From Pyrrhosoma nymphula (Eukaryota; Arthropoda; Insecta; Odonata; Coenagrionidae): a stretch of DNA of 64,000 bases. Below, piece by piece: positions 25,591 through 35,969 of this stretch (positions are counted from its first letter, which is position 1; every line of letters begins with the position of its first letter). The notes under the pieces are model-generated. The model saw nothing but the letters and a program-made list of their open reading frames with translations. It did not search any database and had not been told where the DNA came from. Both the position numbers and the translations under genes were made by a program. The stretch covers positions 32,667,614-32,731,613 of the forward strand of contig OY754334.1 in assembly GCA_963573305.1 (NCBI GenBank), given 5' to 3'.

Positions 25591-25760
25591 TAGAATACTT
25601 AATTTATTCACGGAGATAGAAATTTCATTCGCCTTTCACTTCCGCGAACCTCGGGAATATATCTGGATGTCGCCCAGACCATTTCCACATCCCACAGATG
25701 CATTCGATTGCAACAGTGAGATATGAAATCCTTTCTTAGGTGCCCCCACCCTCATATCCA
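25591..25760. repeat. R2: inner copy of terminal-region repeat
   Basis: This resembles R1 base for base over most of its length, including ATATATCTGGATGTCGCCCA and CCCCCACCCTCAT, but with scattered substitutions. It lies directly upstream of the 195-codon gene, so it may contain that gene's promoter. A TATAAG is present at 25802-25807. Confidence 0.85.
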
Positions 25761-25833
25761 TCCTCTCAGACAGTCTAAAAGCGCGTTAAATCGAAGCGGG
25801 ATATAAGCGCTGACAAGTATTCGACACGTGGGG

Positions 25834-26421
25834 ATGTCTACCTTACTCTCCGTGAAAGCTGAGCTTGGTGGGAAGCACCAACTCCTCGTTCACGAATTCA
25901 AGGATAAAGTGAACAGCATATATGAAGTGCTCCTCCCATTACCACTACTGGGTAATAACGACGATAATGATCTTAAACTCAGCATAGAATTCCAGGAAAA
26001 ATGCTATACAATCTTCAAACATATGAACAAAGTCATAAATCTCGTGGGAAAAAGTGTAGTATTCTCAGGATTTGAAAATCCTGAAACAAAGGAAGTGGAG
26101 CGCTTTAACGTCTCCACGATCAAGCAGCTGAAACTCGAGGAGGATAAGCTGGAGAAGGCTGAGAGACAAGACCCATTCATCACGTGTCACGTCTACGATA
26201 TAAAGAAGAAGAACATTGTTAAGGGAAAATCCAAGTTTATTTCAAAATGTTATACAGTATCAACAGATGGTGACCAATCCGATTTCGCTCCACCTGTAAC
26301 ATTCACTACTGGAGAAAAGTCAGTAATCGACTATCGTACAGTTTACGATGAACGAGGGAAGCATTTGGAAACGTATACTTTTATACTGAATGTTGTACCA
26401 ACTGATTATGCTTTGTTCTAA
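25834..26421 (+). CDS. Hypothetical protein of the palindromic element (left-arm copy), 195 aa
   Basis: An intact intronless frame from ATG at 25834 (start MSTLLSVKAELGG) to TAA at 26419-26421. The frame is open six bases further upstream only through a GTG, so the ATG was chosen. AATAAA-type signals overlap the stop (26420-26437), as in compact viral or transposon genes. The N-terminal 60 residues are amphipathic. The middle (about 90-130) is Lys/Glu-rich (KQLKLEEDKLEKAERQD), and the C-terminal third is rich in Thr, Val and Tyr in a beta-strand-like pattern ending in VVPTDYALF. There is no signal peptide or membrane segment. I do not recognise the family. TATAAG at 25802 is too close for an ordinary long leader. 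The gene points toward the spacer and has an identical mirror copy. Confidence 0.7.
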   Translation: MSTLLSVKAELGGKHQLLVHEFKDKVNSIYEVLLPLPLLGNNDDNDLKLSIEFQEKCYTIFKHMNKVINLVGKSVVFSGFENPETKEVERFNVSTIKQLKLEEDKLEKAERQDPFITCHVYDIKKKNIVKGKSKFISKCYTVSTDGDQSDFAPPVTFTTGEKSVIDYRTVYDERGKHLETYTFILNVVPTDYALF

Positions 26422-26887
26422 ATAAAATAAAATAAAATCTTCTCATCTAGTTATCATTTCTCAATACCTTATCCTTAATATAAAGAGGAAGGGTTGTTCA
26501 ATAAATAAAACACATTGCGTATAGGTTTTACAAATGTATTTAATTATTTAACATATTTTATTTTGTGTACACCAATCTGCCAGTTATGACAAGTTTTTCT
26601 CGCACATAGCAGATTATTTTGAGAATACGACTCGATTAAACAACCTTTATATGTCACCAATTTCTTAAGTGAAGGTCAACCGTACATTTCCAAGTTACCC
26701 ACACATATGCCTTGGAGAAGGAGACTGGTTAAGAAGGATGCTTTTTGAGCACCTTTTGGAAAAAAACGAATAATCTACATCCCTAGAGTATTCATTCAAG
26801 CCATGATAGTTGTTCTTTAACCAAGACGTCTCACGCGTACATCGATCTTGCTGACGATTAGAAAAGTCACGTACTACAAGATTTCGT

Positions 26888-27169
26888 TTGCATGTTAATG
26901 ATAACCAATTCCTTGACTATGTATCCACCATAAGTTGTGGTGAATCCTTGAAATTCAATAATGATACTCATGGTGTAATCTCTCAAACTTGCAAAGCTTT
27001 ACACACACCGCCAGTGGTTCAAAATGTTACAAGAGCTTCTGACTTGCGGAATTTCACCTCATACCTTTACCGTGAAGTCTTTTTGAGGAATGTTTGGCAT
27101 CAACTGAATGATGCAATCAAATTTAATATCCTCAAACGTAATAATTATCTCACGAAAAAAAAAATGTGA
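26888..27169 (+). CDS. Hypothetical short ORF, left arm (93 aa), doubtful
   Basis: A 93-codon frame in the left arm with an identical mirror copy at 35222-35503. The composition is plausible for protein (Asn-, Leu- and Val-rich, ending in a Lys run), but there is no motif, promoter or adjacent polyadenylation signal. Because the arms are identical, the mirror copy gives no independent support. It may be part of a decayed gene of the element. Confidence 0.25.
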   Translation: MHVNDNQFLDYVSTISCGESLKFNNDTHGVISQTCKALHTPPVVQNVTRASDLRNFTSYLYREVFLRNVWHQLNDAIKFNILKRNNYLTKKKM

Positions 27170-27204
27170 CCGTTTTTACAAAGAAACACGAGATTTCATA
27201 TCAA

Positions 27205-27325
27205 CCGTCGTTAATAGCTTACGTTAAATGATGGCACCATTACATTCATTTGGCACCTTCGTATTGTGAGAATACCAAATTACGAAGGAAAAGAAAAAAA
27301 GGTGAATAATTATTACATATTTACC
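27205..27325. repeat. U1: repeat shared with the spacer
   Basis: This contains AATTACGAAGGAAAAGAAAA and CGTTAAATGATGG and is closely similar to 30917-31042 (U2) in the left half of the spacer. The mirror copy of U1 is at 35066-35186. U2 has no mirror partner. Confidence 0.8.
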
Positions 27326-27365
27326 ATACATCTTCTGCAAGAATTATTGTAGAGCAATAGATAGT

Positions 27366-27685
27366 ATGAATCATTGAGCCAGAGGGTGTGCGTGCACCAT
27401 TGACCCTACGGATGTATGTGATAGTAGGGTGGTCCTAAATTTTTTATGAAATGAAATTTCTCTTGGGACACCCCTTAATTTTGTTCCATTTGGGTAGAAA
27501 ACAAATTGTGTTTATTATTATGCAAACGGACGAAGGAAAGACGTACCGCAACGCTCTCCTAAGTTTTGAAATTTCGACATTTTTCGCTCTTTTCCGATCA
27601 TTCCTGGCGATTACGGAGCACTTGGTGCTTTTAACTACCTTTCTGTTATTACCAGCGACATATTATACATTTGATATGTTTCATC
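27366..27685. repeat. T1: 320-bp direct repeat
   Basis: About 90% identical to T2 at 28138-28454 in the same orientation. Both begin ATGAATCATTGA and end near GATATGTTTCATC. Mirror copies are at 34706-35025 (T1) and 33937-34253 (T2). Frames through it (27451-27693, 28160-28483) look coherent only because the copies are similar; no protein family was recognised. Confidence 0.9.
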
Positions 27686-28137
27686 ACAAATAAACACGAG
27701 GGGAATTCAGAAAACTCTTTAACAAAAGGCACGCGCTGTGGTCATATTGACGGCTAACTCTCCCAGTACAGAACTTGAAATGATTGTTTCTTGAGAAATC
27801 GCACAGCTCATTAAACATGTGAAACTGAGAAAAACTACGTAGGTATTGTGTATGACACCCAAATTCTAGGATTTAATTCCATCTCAAAGACTTCTGATAT
27901 GCAAGTTAAGCAAACTCGTTATAATTTAGGGTTTCACTGTGCTTTTAACGTACAGTACACACATGTATGGTTTTCATTTCAATATTTTTTTCCAATTTTT
28001 AATTCTTAAAAAACGTTTATTTATTCATTGCATTTTCCTACTCAGTGGTGCATACAAATGAGGGTCTTAATGCAAAGTGGGTTATAAAGTTAATTTTGTG
28101 GGGGAGAGGTGACAAAAAATTTGTATAAGGGAGGGGT

Positions 28138-28454
28138 ATGAATCATTGAACCAGAGGGTGTGTGCACCATTGATCCTAATGATGTATGTGATAGTAGGGT
28201 GGTCCTAATTTTGTATGAATTGGAATTTCTCTTCGGATACCCCTTAATTTTGTTCCATTTGGGTAGAAAACAAATTGTGTTTATTATTATGCAAACGGAC
28301 GAAGGAAAGACGTACCGCAACGCTCTCCTAAGTTTTGAAATTTCGGCATTTTTCGCTGTTTTCCGATCATTCCTGACGATTACGGAGCACGTGGTGCTTT
28401 TAACTGCCTTTCTGTTATTACCAGCGACATATTATATATTTGATATGTTTCATC
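28138..28454. repeat. T2: second copy of the 320-bp direct repeat
   Basis: Same unit as T1, with substitutions and a few small indels. About 90 bp downstream, 28548-28563 carries CGCTCCCTCTAGCGG, which on the minus strand resembles an insulator CTCF site. Confidence 0.9.
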
Positions 28455-28733
28455 TCGAACATTTTTCAATTTCTGCCCCATAGTTTCCAAGTACGGCCCC
28501 GATAGTAAACGATTGCAATCGAAGTGAACACCAAAGTGAACACCACACGCTCCCTCTAGCGGCAACGCTCGAATCTACCAAGTCCGCTGCCGCTTCTCAC
28601 ACTTTCTTTTTTCGCACTCACAATCAGTGAATCATCTAAATATTCTTGATAGTGAAAATATTTTAACTTGATGATAAGTTTTCGGGGTAGTTTGTACTGA
28701 AGCTACATTAATAAACTTCTTATTTCATCAATA

Positions 28734-28939
28734 GAAATTTAATTGTACATTACTCTGCAACAGGAAAGCGCAACTAAAAATAACTGTAGTCTTCCTCAAT
28801 AGATTTGATCATGAAGAAGAAATTATGTGGAGTTTTGGCATCTACTTCTTTTAATACAAACAGAAGGCCAAGTAAAATGATACTCTGACAGCAGGAACCC
28901 ATGCTTGAGAAATAAATATACTCATAAGCTTCCTCTACG
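28734..28939. repeat. T3a: 206-bp direct repeat
   Basis: Starts GAAATTTAATTGTACATTAC and ends CTTCCTCTACG. It is nearly identical to T3b at 29653-29858. Mirror copies are at 33452-33657 and 32533-32738. Confidence 0.92.
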
Positions 28940-29652
28940 CGTGGAATCCATAGTAGAATACAGAAGTTTTGCATTTAACAACGATAGAAACATAACACTT
29001 AAAGGTACTCAAGGTAAGATCCACGCTGACTCATATAGATCTACCTTGATTCCTATCACCTCTTGCGTAAGCAAGAATGTGCTGTCATTTTATTGTCGGC
29101 ATCTAACATATCGTATTGCAGAATTAAACATATCCTTGAGAGTGAGGTTGAAGTTTACAATTGAAACGATTAATGCTGCCAGAATCTGTTGATATAATGA
29201 AGATCTTTGTGATGCTTTTAGTGCATGTCAAATGGTCAGTGCCACTTTTTGTATAAAATGCTTAAAGTAAATAAAAATGTATGCTCTGATGCTAGTCTAG
29301 CAGCGAAAGATAGGGAATTCTCAGGGATAAAGCGCGAAACTCTGAAGAACGATTTGGTGCAAATCTTAACATGTTGAGACATTACCATGAGTGGAGACAA
29401 AAAGAACTCAACTGTCAATAGGAAAAGGAATTTTAGTCGTTGTAGCACTTGATGACCTATCCATAATAGCACATTCTATACCTCGCAAATTCTCACTCTC
29501 AGGACGTACGCTTTTTCTAATCAGTTGAAGAGAAAAGGGTATATTGGGATACCTTGTAGAAAGGAGCAATTTTGTGCAGCACTAAGACAAGAAAAACAGC
29601 TTCCAAGGTAACAAGAAGAATAACGGCGGAATCGCTCCAAAGCAGATGAAGA

Positions 29653-29858
29653 GAAATTTAATTGTACATTACTCTGCAACAGGAAAGCGCAACTAAAAAT
29701 AACTGTAGTCTTCCTCAATAGATTTGATCATGAAGAAGAAATTATATGGAGTTTTGGCATCTACTTATTTTAATACAAACAGAAGGCCAAGTGAAATAAT
29801 ACTCTGACAGCAGGAACCCATGCTTGAGAAATAAATAAACTCATAAGCTTCCTCTACG
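29653..29858. repeat. T3b: second copy of the 206-bp direct repeat
   Basis: It has the same length and boundaries as T3a, with only a few base differences. The 0.9-kb unit between the copies is therefore a candidate segmental duplication or deletion hot spot. Confidence 0.92.
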
Positions 29859-30183
29859 AAGCAGATAAAGAAACAAGCAGTAAAACTCCTTGTTATTCAG
29901 TAATATAAATCTTGAGTGTCACTGTAGATCATTTTTGACACTCAGTGGAAATAAAAAACTTCCATAAAAAAATAGGTACGTTAAATGTGTTGAATTATAA
30001 ACGAAATTTGCTATACTATAAAGGATAAATAGAGGTAGAAAAATAGTATTATTAGTTTAGGAGCAAAGTTTTCAGTAAAAAAATCATTAAGCTGACCAAA
30101 TAATTCAAATCTAAGGCTAATGCATTTCTAATTGCTTTAAATGTACCTAACCAACAAACATGCATAATTTGCTGAAAGGCTAG

Positions 30184-30824
30184 ATGTGGTATTTAAAATC
30201 TATCGATATGATGGTGAGTGCTTGTAAACCTTCGTGCAGCTCCTGCGATAGCTTGATAAATCCTCAGGATAAGTTTCTTCCTTGCGAGTATTGTTCGCAT
30301 ATTTATCACTCTAAATGCACGGGTCTCGATGATTTGTCATTAAAAGCCCTACTTGACGCTCGTGAAATTTTTTGGAAGTGTATTTCGTACCAGACTCGCA
30401 AGTTTTCGTTAGTAAACATGACGGTTGATATCGAACTATTAAAGGAGAAATTAAAACATATTGAAAACGATCGCGATGTAGTTGGTGCAAAGGTCGCGAA
30501 AATATTAACTTACTCTGATACTCCGAAGTCTGTTACTGGTAATACCAAAGATAACGTGAGTAAAAAAAAACCGGGACAACTCAACAATTGGACGATCTAA
30601 ACCTGCTACAACTGTGATACCGAAGCCTGAAGTTACAATTCAAACGGAGTCAAAGAAGCAACCTGATAAGAAGTCAAACGATGCCTTCACTGTGTGCCAT
30701 CTTAAGAAAGGTAATCGGAGAAGATCTCGCATATTAGGCCAAAGGGAAACTAGTGAGAACGATCTCAGTGATCAAGTTGTTGCGCATGTGAAAAATAAAT
30801 TTAACATATTTTGCGACTCGTGTG
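30184..30824 (+). pseudogene. LINE-type ORF1 (PHD-like zinc finger), left-arm copy, truncated at the spacer
   Basis: The frame starts at 30184 with a zinc-finger region (Cys18, Cys21, Cys34, Cys37, His42, Cys45, Cys66), and the eighth ligand is replaced by Tyr69. A short Lys/Glu-rich coiled-coil-like segment follows (about 80-105). The frame breaks at a run of nine A near 30560, after which the other frame continues (VIPKPEVTIQTESKKQPD). PHD-finger plus coiled-coil proteins are ORF1 products of several arthropod LINE clades. Sequence identity to the right-arm copy ends at 30824, and the reading then enters unrelated G-rich DNA, so this copy is truncated. Confidence 0.65.
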
Positions 30825-31566
30825 GTGAGAGGGAGGGAGGAGGGGAGGGGAGGTGGATGATGCGTGCCAAGCCGTTGATATGTTTGGGTTCGCTAGTTGC
30901 ATCCTAATTCCTTACCGCCGTCGCCAATAGCTTGCGTTAAATGATGGTACCATTGCATTGCAATACCTTCGTAATCGTATTGTGGGAATATCAAATTACG
31001 AAGGAAAAGAAAAAGGCGAATCATTATTACTTCAAAGTGGTATTGTTTTGTTTCGTATGGATTGCACAATCAGATGCAGAATCTGTAAAAAATTTTTATT
31101 GGATTTCTTTAACCTTGATATAAAACTTTCACTTTTGGGACAGTTACTATTGTTTACATTAATCTTAGTATGACTTTCCACATTCATGTCGAGGAGACAC
31201 AAAGGGTTGTCAGATTCCTTTTTCGATTTAACACGAGTAAGAGCTTACCTGAAGATGACGCCGCTGCGTCAAAACTAGTTGTACCGGAGAATAAATTGGT
31301 GGAATAGAACAAAGTTTTCCTTTCATTTAATACGAGTAAGAGCATTGGATTTTTTTTCGATTTATTGTCTACAGCTGATTGAGGTTCAACACCGTTGCTG
31401 TTGGCCACATTATAATTTTCAATTTGATGAGCACTTATAGGTATAATGAATTTGGAGACTACGACACCGCGTGGACGGAGGACGAGGTTCCTTAGTTTAT
31501 TGCACAGCGTATAATTGACACCAATTTTAAATGCCTCATGGGCACTTATTTTTCCTTCGACTCTTA
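30825..31566. other. Asymmetric spacer between the palindrome arms
   Basis: The left half starts with a purine run (GAGAGGGAGGGAGGAGGGGA, about 30827) and then holds U2 (30917-31042), a copy of the arm repeat U1. The right half carries, on the minus strand, the end of the LINE ORF1. It also holds a hammerhead-like core flanked by 99-bp-spaced direct repeats on the plus strand. The halves do not pair, so the spacer could form the loop of a 6.3-kb hairpin. Confidence 0.85.
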
Positions 31567-32207
31567 CACACGAGTCGCAAAATATGTTAAATTTATTTTT
31601 CACATGCGCAACAACTTGATCACTGAGATCGTTCTCACTAGTTTCCCTTTGGCCTAATATGCGAGATCTTCTCCGATTACCTTTCTTAAGATGGCACACA
31701 GTGAAGGCATCGTTTGACTTCTTATCAGGTTGCTTCTTTGACTCCGTTTGAATTGTAACTTCAGGCTTCGGTATCACAGTTGTAGCAGGTTTAGATCGTC
31801 CAATTGTTGAGTTGTCCCGGTTTTTTTTTACTCACGTTATCTTTGGTATTACCAGTAACAGACTTCGGAGTATCAGAGTAAGTTAATATTTTCGCGACCT
31901 TTGCACCAACTACATCGCGATCGTTTTCAATATGTTTTAATTTCTCCTTTAATAGTTCGATATCAACCGTCATGTTTACTAACGAAAACTTGCGAGTCTG
32001 GTACGAAATACACTTCCAAAAAATTTCACGAGCGTCAAGTAGGGCTTTTAATGACAAATCATCGAGACCCGTGCATTTAGAGTGATAAATATGCGAACAA
32101 TACTCGCAAGGAAGAAACTTATCCTGAGGATTTATCAAGCTATCGCAGGAGCTGCACGAAGGTTTACAAGCACTCACCATCATATCGATAGATTTTAAAT
32201 ACCACAT
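31184..32207 (-). pseudogene. LINE-type ORF1, right-arm copy extending into the spacer
   Basis: From 32207 downward this is identical to the left copy through the zinc finger, the poly-A frameshift and VIPKPEVTIQ. It then continues beyond the arm boundary with HEAFKIGVNYTLCNKLRN and RPRGVVVSKFIIP. The last block resembles the P.GVVV.KF motif near the end of insect LINE ORF1 proteins. The frame stays open to 31184, but its final 70 codons read through hammerhead-like and direct-repeat sequence, so they are probably not native. Only this copy holds the complete gag-like order, which suggests the right side is the original and the left side the duplicate. Confidence 0.65.
31227..31343 (+). repeat. 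Direct repeats around a degenerate hammerhead-like core
   Basis: TTTAACACGAGTAAGAGC (31227-31244) and TTTAATACGAGTAAGAGC (31326-31343) are spaced 99 bp apart. Between them is CTGAAGA (31249-31255), a GACGC/GCGTC stem, then AAAAC in place of GAAAC (about 31270). The G-to-A change would abolish catalysis. Tandem arrangement of a hammerhead-like unit is what retrozyme-type elements show. Confidence 0.6.
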
Positions 32208-35200
32208 CTAGCCTTTCAGCAAATTATGCATGTTTGTTGGTTAGGTACATTTAAAGCAATTAGAAATGCATTAGCCTTAGATTTGAATTATTTGGTCAGC
32301 TTAATGATTTTTTTACTGAAAACTTTGCTCCTAAACTAATAATACTATTTTTCTACCTCTATTTATCCTTTATAGTATAGCAAATTTCGTTTATAATTCA
32401 ACACATTTAACGTACCTATTTTTTTATGGAAGTTTTTTATTTCCACTGAGTGTCAAAAATGATCTACAGTGACACTCAAGATTTATATTACTGAATAACA
32501 AGGAGTTTTACTGCTTGTTTCTTTATCTGCTTCGTAGAGGAAGCTTATGAGTTTATTTATTTCTCAAGCATGGGTTCCTGCTGTCAGAGTATTATTTCAC
32601 TTGGCCTTCTGTTTGTATTAAAATAAGTAGATGCCAAAACTCCATATAATTTCTTCTTCATGATCAAATCTATTGAGGAAGACTACAGTTATTTTTAGTT
32701 GCGCTTTCCTGTTGCAGAGTAATGTACAATTAAATTTCTCTTCATCTGCTTTGGAGCGATTCCGCCGTTATTCTTCTTGTTACCTTGGAAGCTGTTTTTC
32801 TTGTCTTAGTGCTGCACAAAATTGCTCCTTTCTACAAGGTATCCCAATATACCCTTTTCTCTTCAACTGATTAGAAAAAGCGTACGTCCTGAGAGTGAGA
32901 ATTTGCGAGGTATAGAATGTGCTATTATGGATAGGTCATCAAGTGCTACAACGACTAAAATTCCTTTTCCTATTGACAGTTGAGTTCTTTTTGTCTCCAC
33001 TCATGGTAATGTCTCAACATGTTAAGATTTGCACCAAATCGTTCTTCAGAGTTTCGCGCTTTATCCCTGAGAATTCCCTATCTTTCGCTGCTAGACTAGC
33101 ATCAGAGCATACATTTTTATTTACTTTAAGCATTTTATACAAAAAGTGGCACTGACCATTTGACATGCACTAAAAGCATCACAAAGATCTTCATTATATC
33201 AACAGATTCTGGCAGCATTAATCGTTTCAATTGTAAACTTCAACCTCACTCTCAAGGATATGTTTAATTCTGCAATACGATATGTTAGATGCCGACAATA
33301 AAATGACAGCACATTCTTGCTTACGCAAGAGGTGATAGGAATCAAGGTAGATCTATATGAGTCAGCGTGGATCTTACCTTGAGTACCTTTAAGTGTTATG
33401 TTTCTATCGTTGTTAAATGCAAAACTTCTGTATTCTACTATGGATTCCACGCGTAGAGGAAGCTTATGAGTATATTTATTTCTCAAGCATGGGTTCCTGC
33501 TGTCAGAGTATCATTTTACTTGGCCTTCTGTTTGTATTAAAAGAAGTAGATGCCAAAACTCCACATAATTTCTTCTTCATGATCAAATCTATTGAGGAAG
33601 ACTACAGTTATTTTTAGTTGCGCTTTCCTGTTGCAGAGTAATGTACAATTAAATTTCTATTGATGAAATAAGAAGTTTATTAATGTAGCTTCAGTACAAA
33701 CTACCCCGAAAACTTATCATCAAGTTAAAATATTTTCACTATCAAGAATATTTAGATGATTCACTGATTGTGAGTGCGAAAAAAGAAAGTGTGAGAAGCG
33801 GCAGCGGACTTGGTAGATTCGAGCGTTGCCGCTAGAGGGAGCGTGTGGTGTTCACTTTGGTGTTCACTTCGATTGCAATCGTTTACTATCGGGGCCGTAC
33901 TTGGAAACTATGGGGCAGAAATTGAAAAATGTTCGAGATGAAACATATCAAATATATAATATGTCGCTGGTAATAACAGAAAGGCAGTTAAAAGCACCAC
34001 GTGCTCCGTAATCGTCAGGAATGATCGGAAAACAGCGAAAAATGCCGAAATTTCAAAACTTAGGAGAGCGTTGCGGTACGTCTTTCCTTCGTCCGTTTGC
34101 ATAATAATAAACACAATTTGTTTTCTACCCAAATGGAACAAAATTAAGGGGTATCCGAAGAGAAATTCCAATTCATACAAAATTAGGACCACCCTACTAT
34201 CACATACATCATTAGGATCAATGGTGCACACACCCTCTGGTTCAATGATTCATACCCCTCCCTTATACAAATTTTTTGTCACCTCTCCCCCACAAAATTA
34301 ACTTTATAACCCACTTTGCATTAAGACCCTCATTTGTATGCACCACTGAGTAGGAAAATGCAATGAATAAATAAACGTTTTTTAAGAATTAAAAATTGGA
34401 AAAAAATATTGAAATGAAAACCATACATGTGTGTACTGTACGTTAAAAGCACAGTGAAACCCTAAATTATAACGAGTTTGCTTAACTTGCATATCAGAAG
34501 TCTTTGAGATGGAATTAAATCCTAGAATTTGGGTGTCATACACAATACCTACGTAGTTTTTCTCAGTTTCACATGTTTAATGAGCTGTGCGATTTCTCAA
34601 GAAACAATCATTTCAAGTTCTGTACTGGGAGAGTTAGCCGTCAATATGACCACAGCGCGTGCCTTTTGTTAAAGAGTTTTCTGAATTCCCCTCGTGTTTA
34701 TTTGTGATGAAACATATCAAATGTATAATATGTCGCTGGTAATAACAGAAAGGTAGTTAAAAGCACCAAGTGCTCCGTAATCGCCAGGAATGATCGGAAA
34801 AGAGCGAAAAATGTCGAAATTTCAAAACTTAGGAGAGCGTTGCGGTACGTCTTTCCTTCGTCCGTTTGCATAATAATAAACACAATTTGTTTTCTACCCA
34901 AATGGAACAAAATTAAGGGGTGTCCCAAGAGAAATTTCATTTCATAAAAAATTTAGGACCACCCTACTATCACATACATCCGTAGGGTCAATGGTGCACG
35001 CACACCCTCTGGCTCAATGATTCATACTATCTATTGCTCTACAATAATTCTTGCAGAAGATGTATGGTAAATATGTAATAATTATTCACCTTTTTTTCTT
35101 TTCCTTCGTAATTTGGTATTCTCACAATACGAAGGTGCCAAATGAATGTAATGGTGCCATCATTTAACGTAAGCTATTAACGACGGTTGATATGAAATCT

Positions 35201-35221
35201 CGTGTTTCTTTGTAAAAACGG

Positions 35222-35503
35222 TCACATTTTTTTTTTCGTGAGATAATTATTACGTTTGAGGATATTAAATTTGATTGCATCATTCAGTTGATGCCAAACA
35301 TTCCTCAAAAAGACTTCACGGTAAAGGTATGAGGTGAAATTCCGCAAGTCAGAAGCTCTTGTAACATTTTGAACCACTGGCGGTGTGTGTAAAGCTTTGC
35401 AAGTTTGAGAGATTACACCATGAGTATCATTATTGAATTTCAAGGATTCACCACAACTTATGGTGGATACATAGTCAAGGAATTGGTTATCATTAACATG
35501 CAA
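35222..35503 (-). CDS. Hypothetical short ORF, right arm (93 aa), doubtful
   Basis: Mirror copy of the 26888-27169 frame with identical translation. It has no recognised domain and is listed only for completeness of the arm annotation. Confidence 0.25.
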   Translation of the reverse strand: MHVNDNQFLDYVSTISCGESLKFNNDTHGVISQTCKALHTPPVVQNVTRASDLRNFTSYLYREVFLRNVWHQLNDAIKFNILKRNNYLTKKKM

Positions 35504-35969
35504 ACGAAATCTTGTAGTACGTGACTTTTCTAATCGTCAGCAAGATCGATGTACGCGTGAGACGTCTTGGTTAAAGAACAACTATCATGGCTTGAATGAA
35601 TACTCTAGGGATGTAGATTATTCGTTTTTTTCCAAAAGGTGCTCAAAAAGCATCCTTCTTAACCAGTCTCCTTCTCCAAGGCATATGTGTGGGTAACTTG
35701 GAAATGTACGGTTGACCTTCACTTAAGAAATTGGTGACATATAAAGGTTGTTTAATCGAGTCGTATTCTCAAAATAATCTGCTATGTGCGAGAAAAACTT
35801 GTCATAACTGGCAGATTGGTGTACACAAAATAAAATATGTTAAATAATTAAATACATTTGTAAAACCTATACGCAATGTGTTTTATTTATTGAACAACCC
35901 TTCCTCTTTATATTAAGGATAAGGTATTGAGAAATGATAACTAGATGAGAAGATTTTATTTTATTTTAT

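Larger units (their letters stand above)
24482..30824 (+). repeat. Left arm of the palindrome
   Basis: In outside-to-inside order: R1 (24517-24678), tandem S1/S2 (24709-25558), R2 (25591-25760), the 195-codon gene (25834-26421), U1 (27205-27325), T1 (27366-27685), T2 (28138-28454), T3a (28734-28939), T3b (29653-29858), and the 5' part of a LINE-type ORF1 (30184-30824). The intervals 26438-27204, 27686-28137, 28455-28733, 28940-29652 and 29859-30183 hold no recognisable gene. The identity with the right arm stops after 30824 (G at 30825 versus T in the mirrored position). Confidence 0.93.

Noticed and set aside
27451..28483. Frames in T1 and T2 (27451-27693, 28160-28483) as paralogous genes
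   Set aside because: Their similarity follows from the underlying 320-bp DNA repeat. The N termini differ and the peptides resemble no protein.
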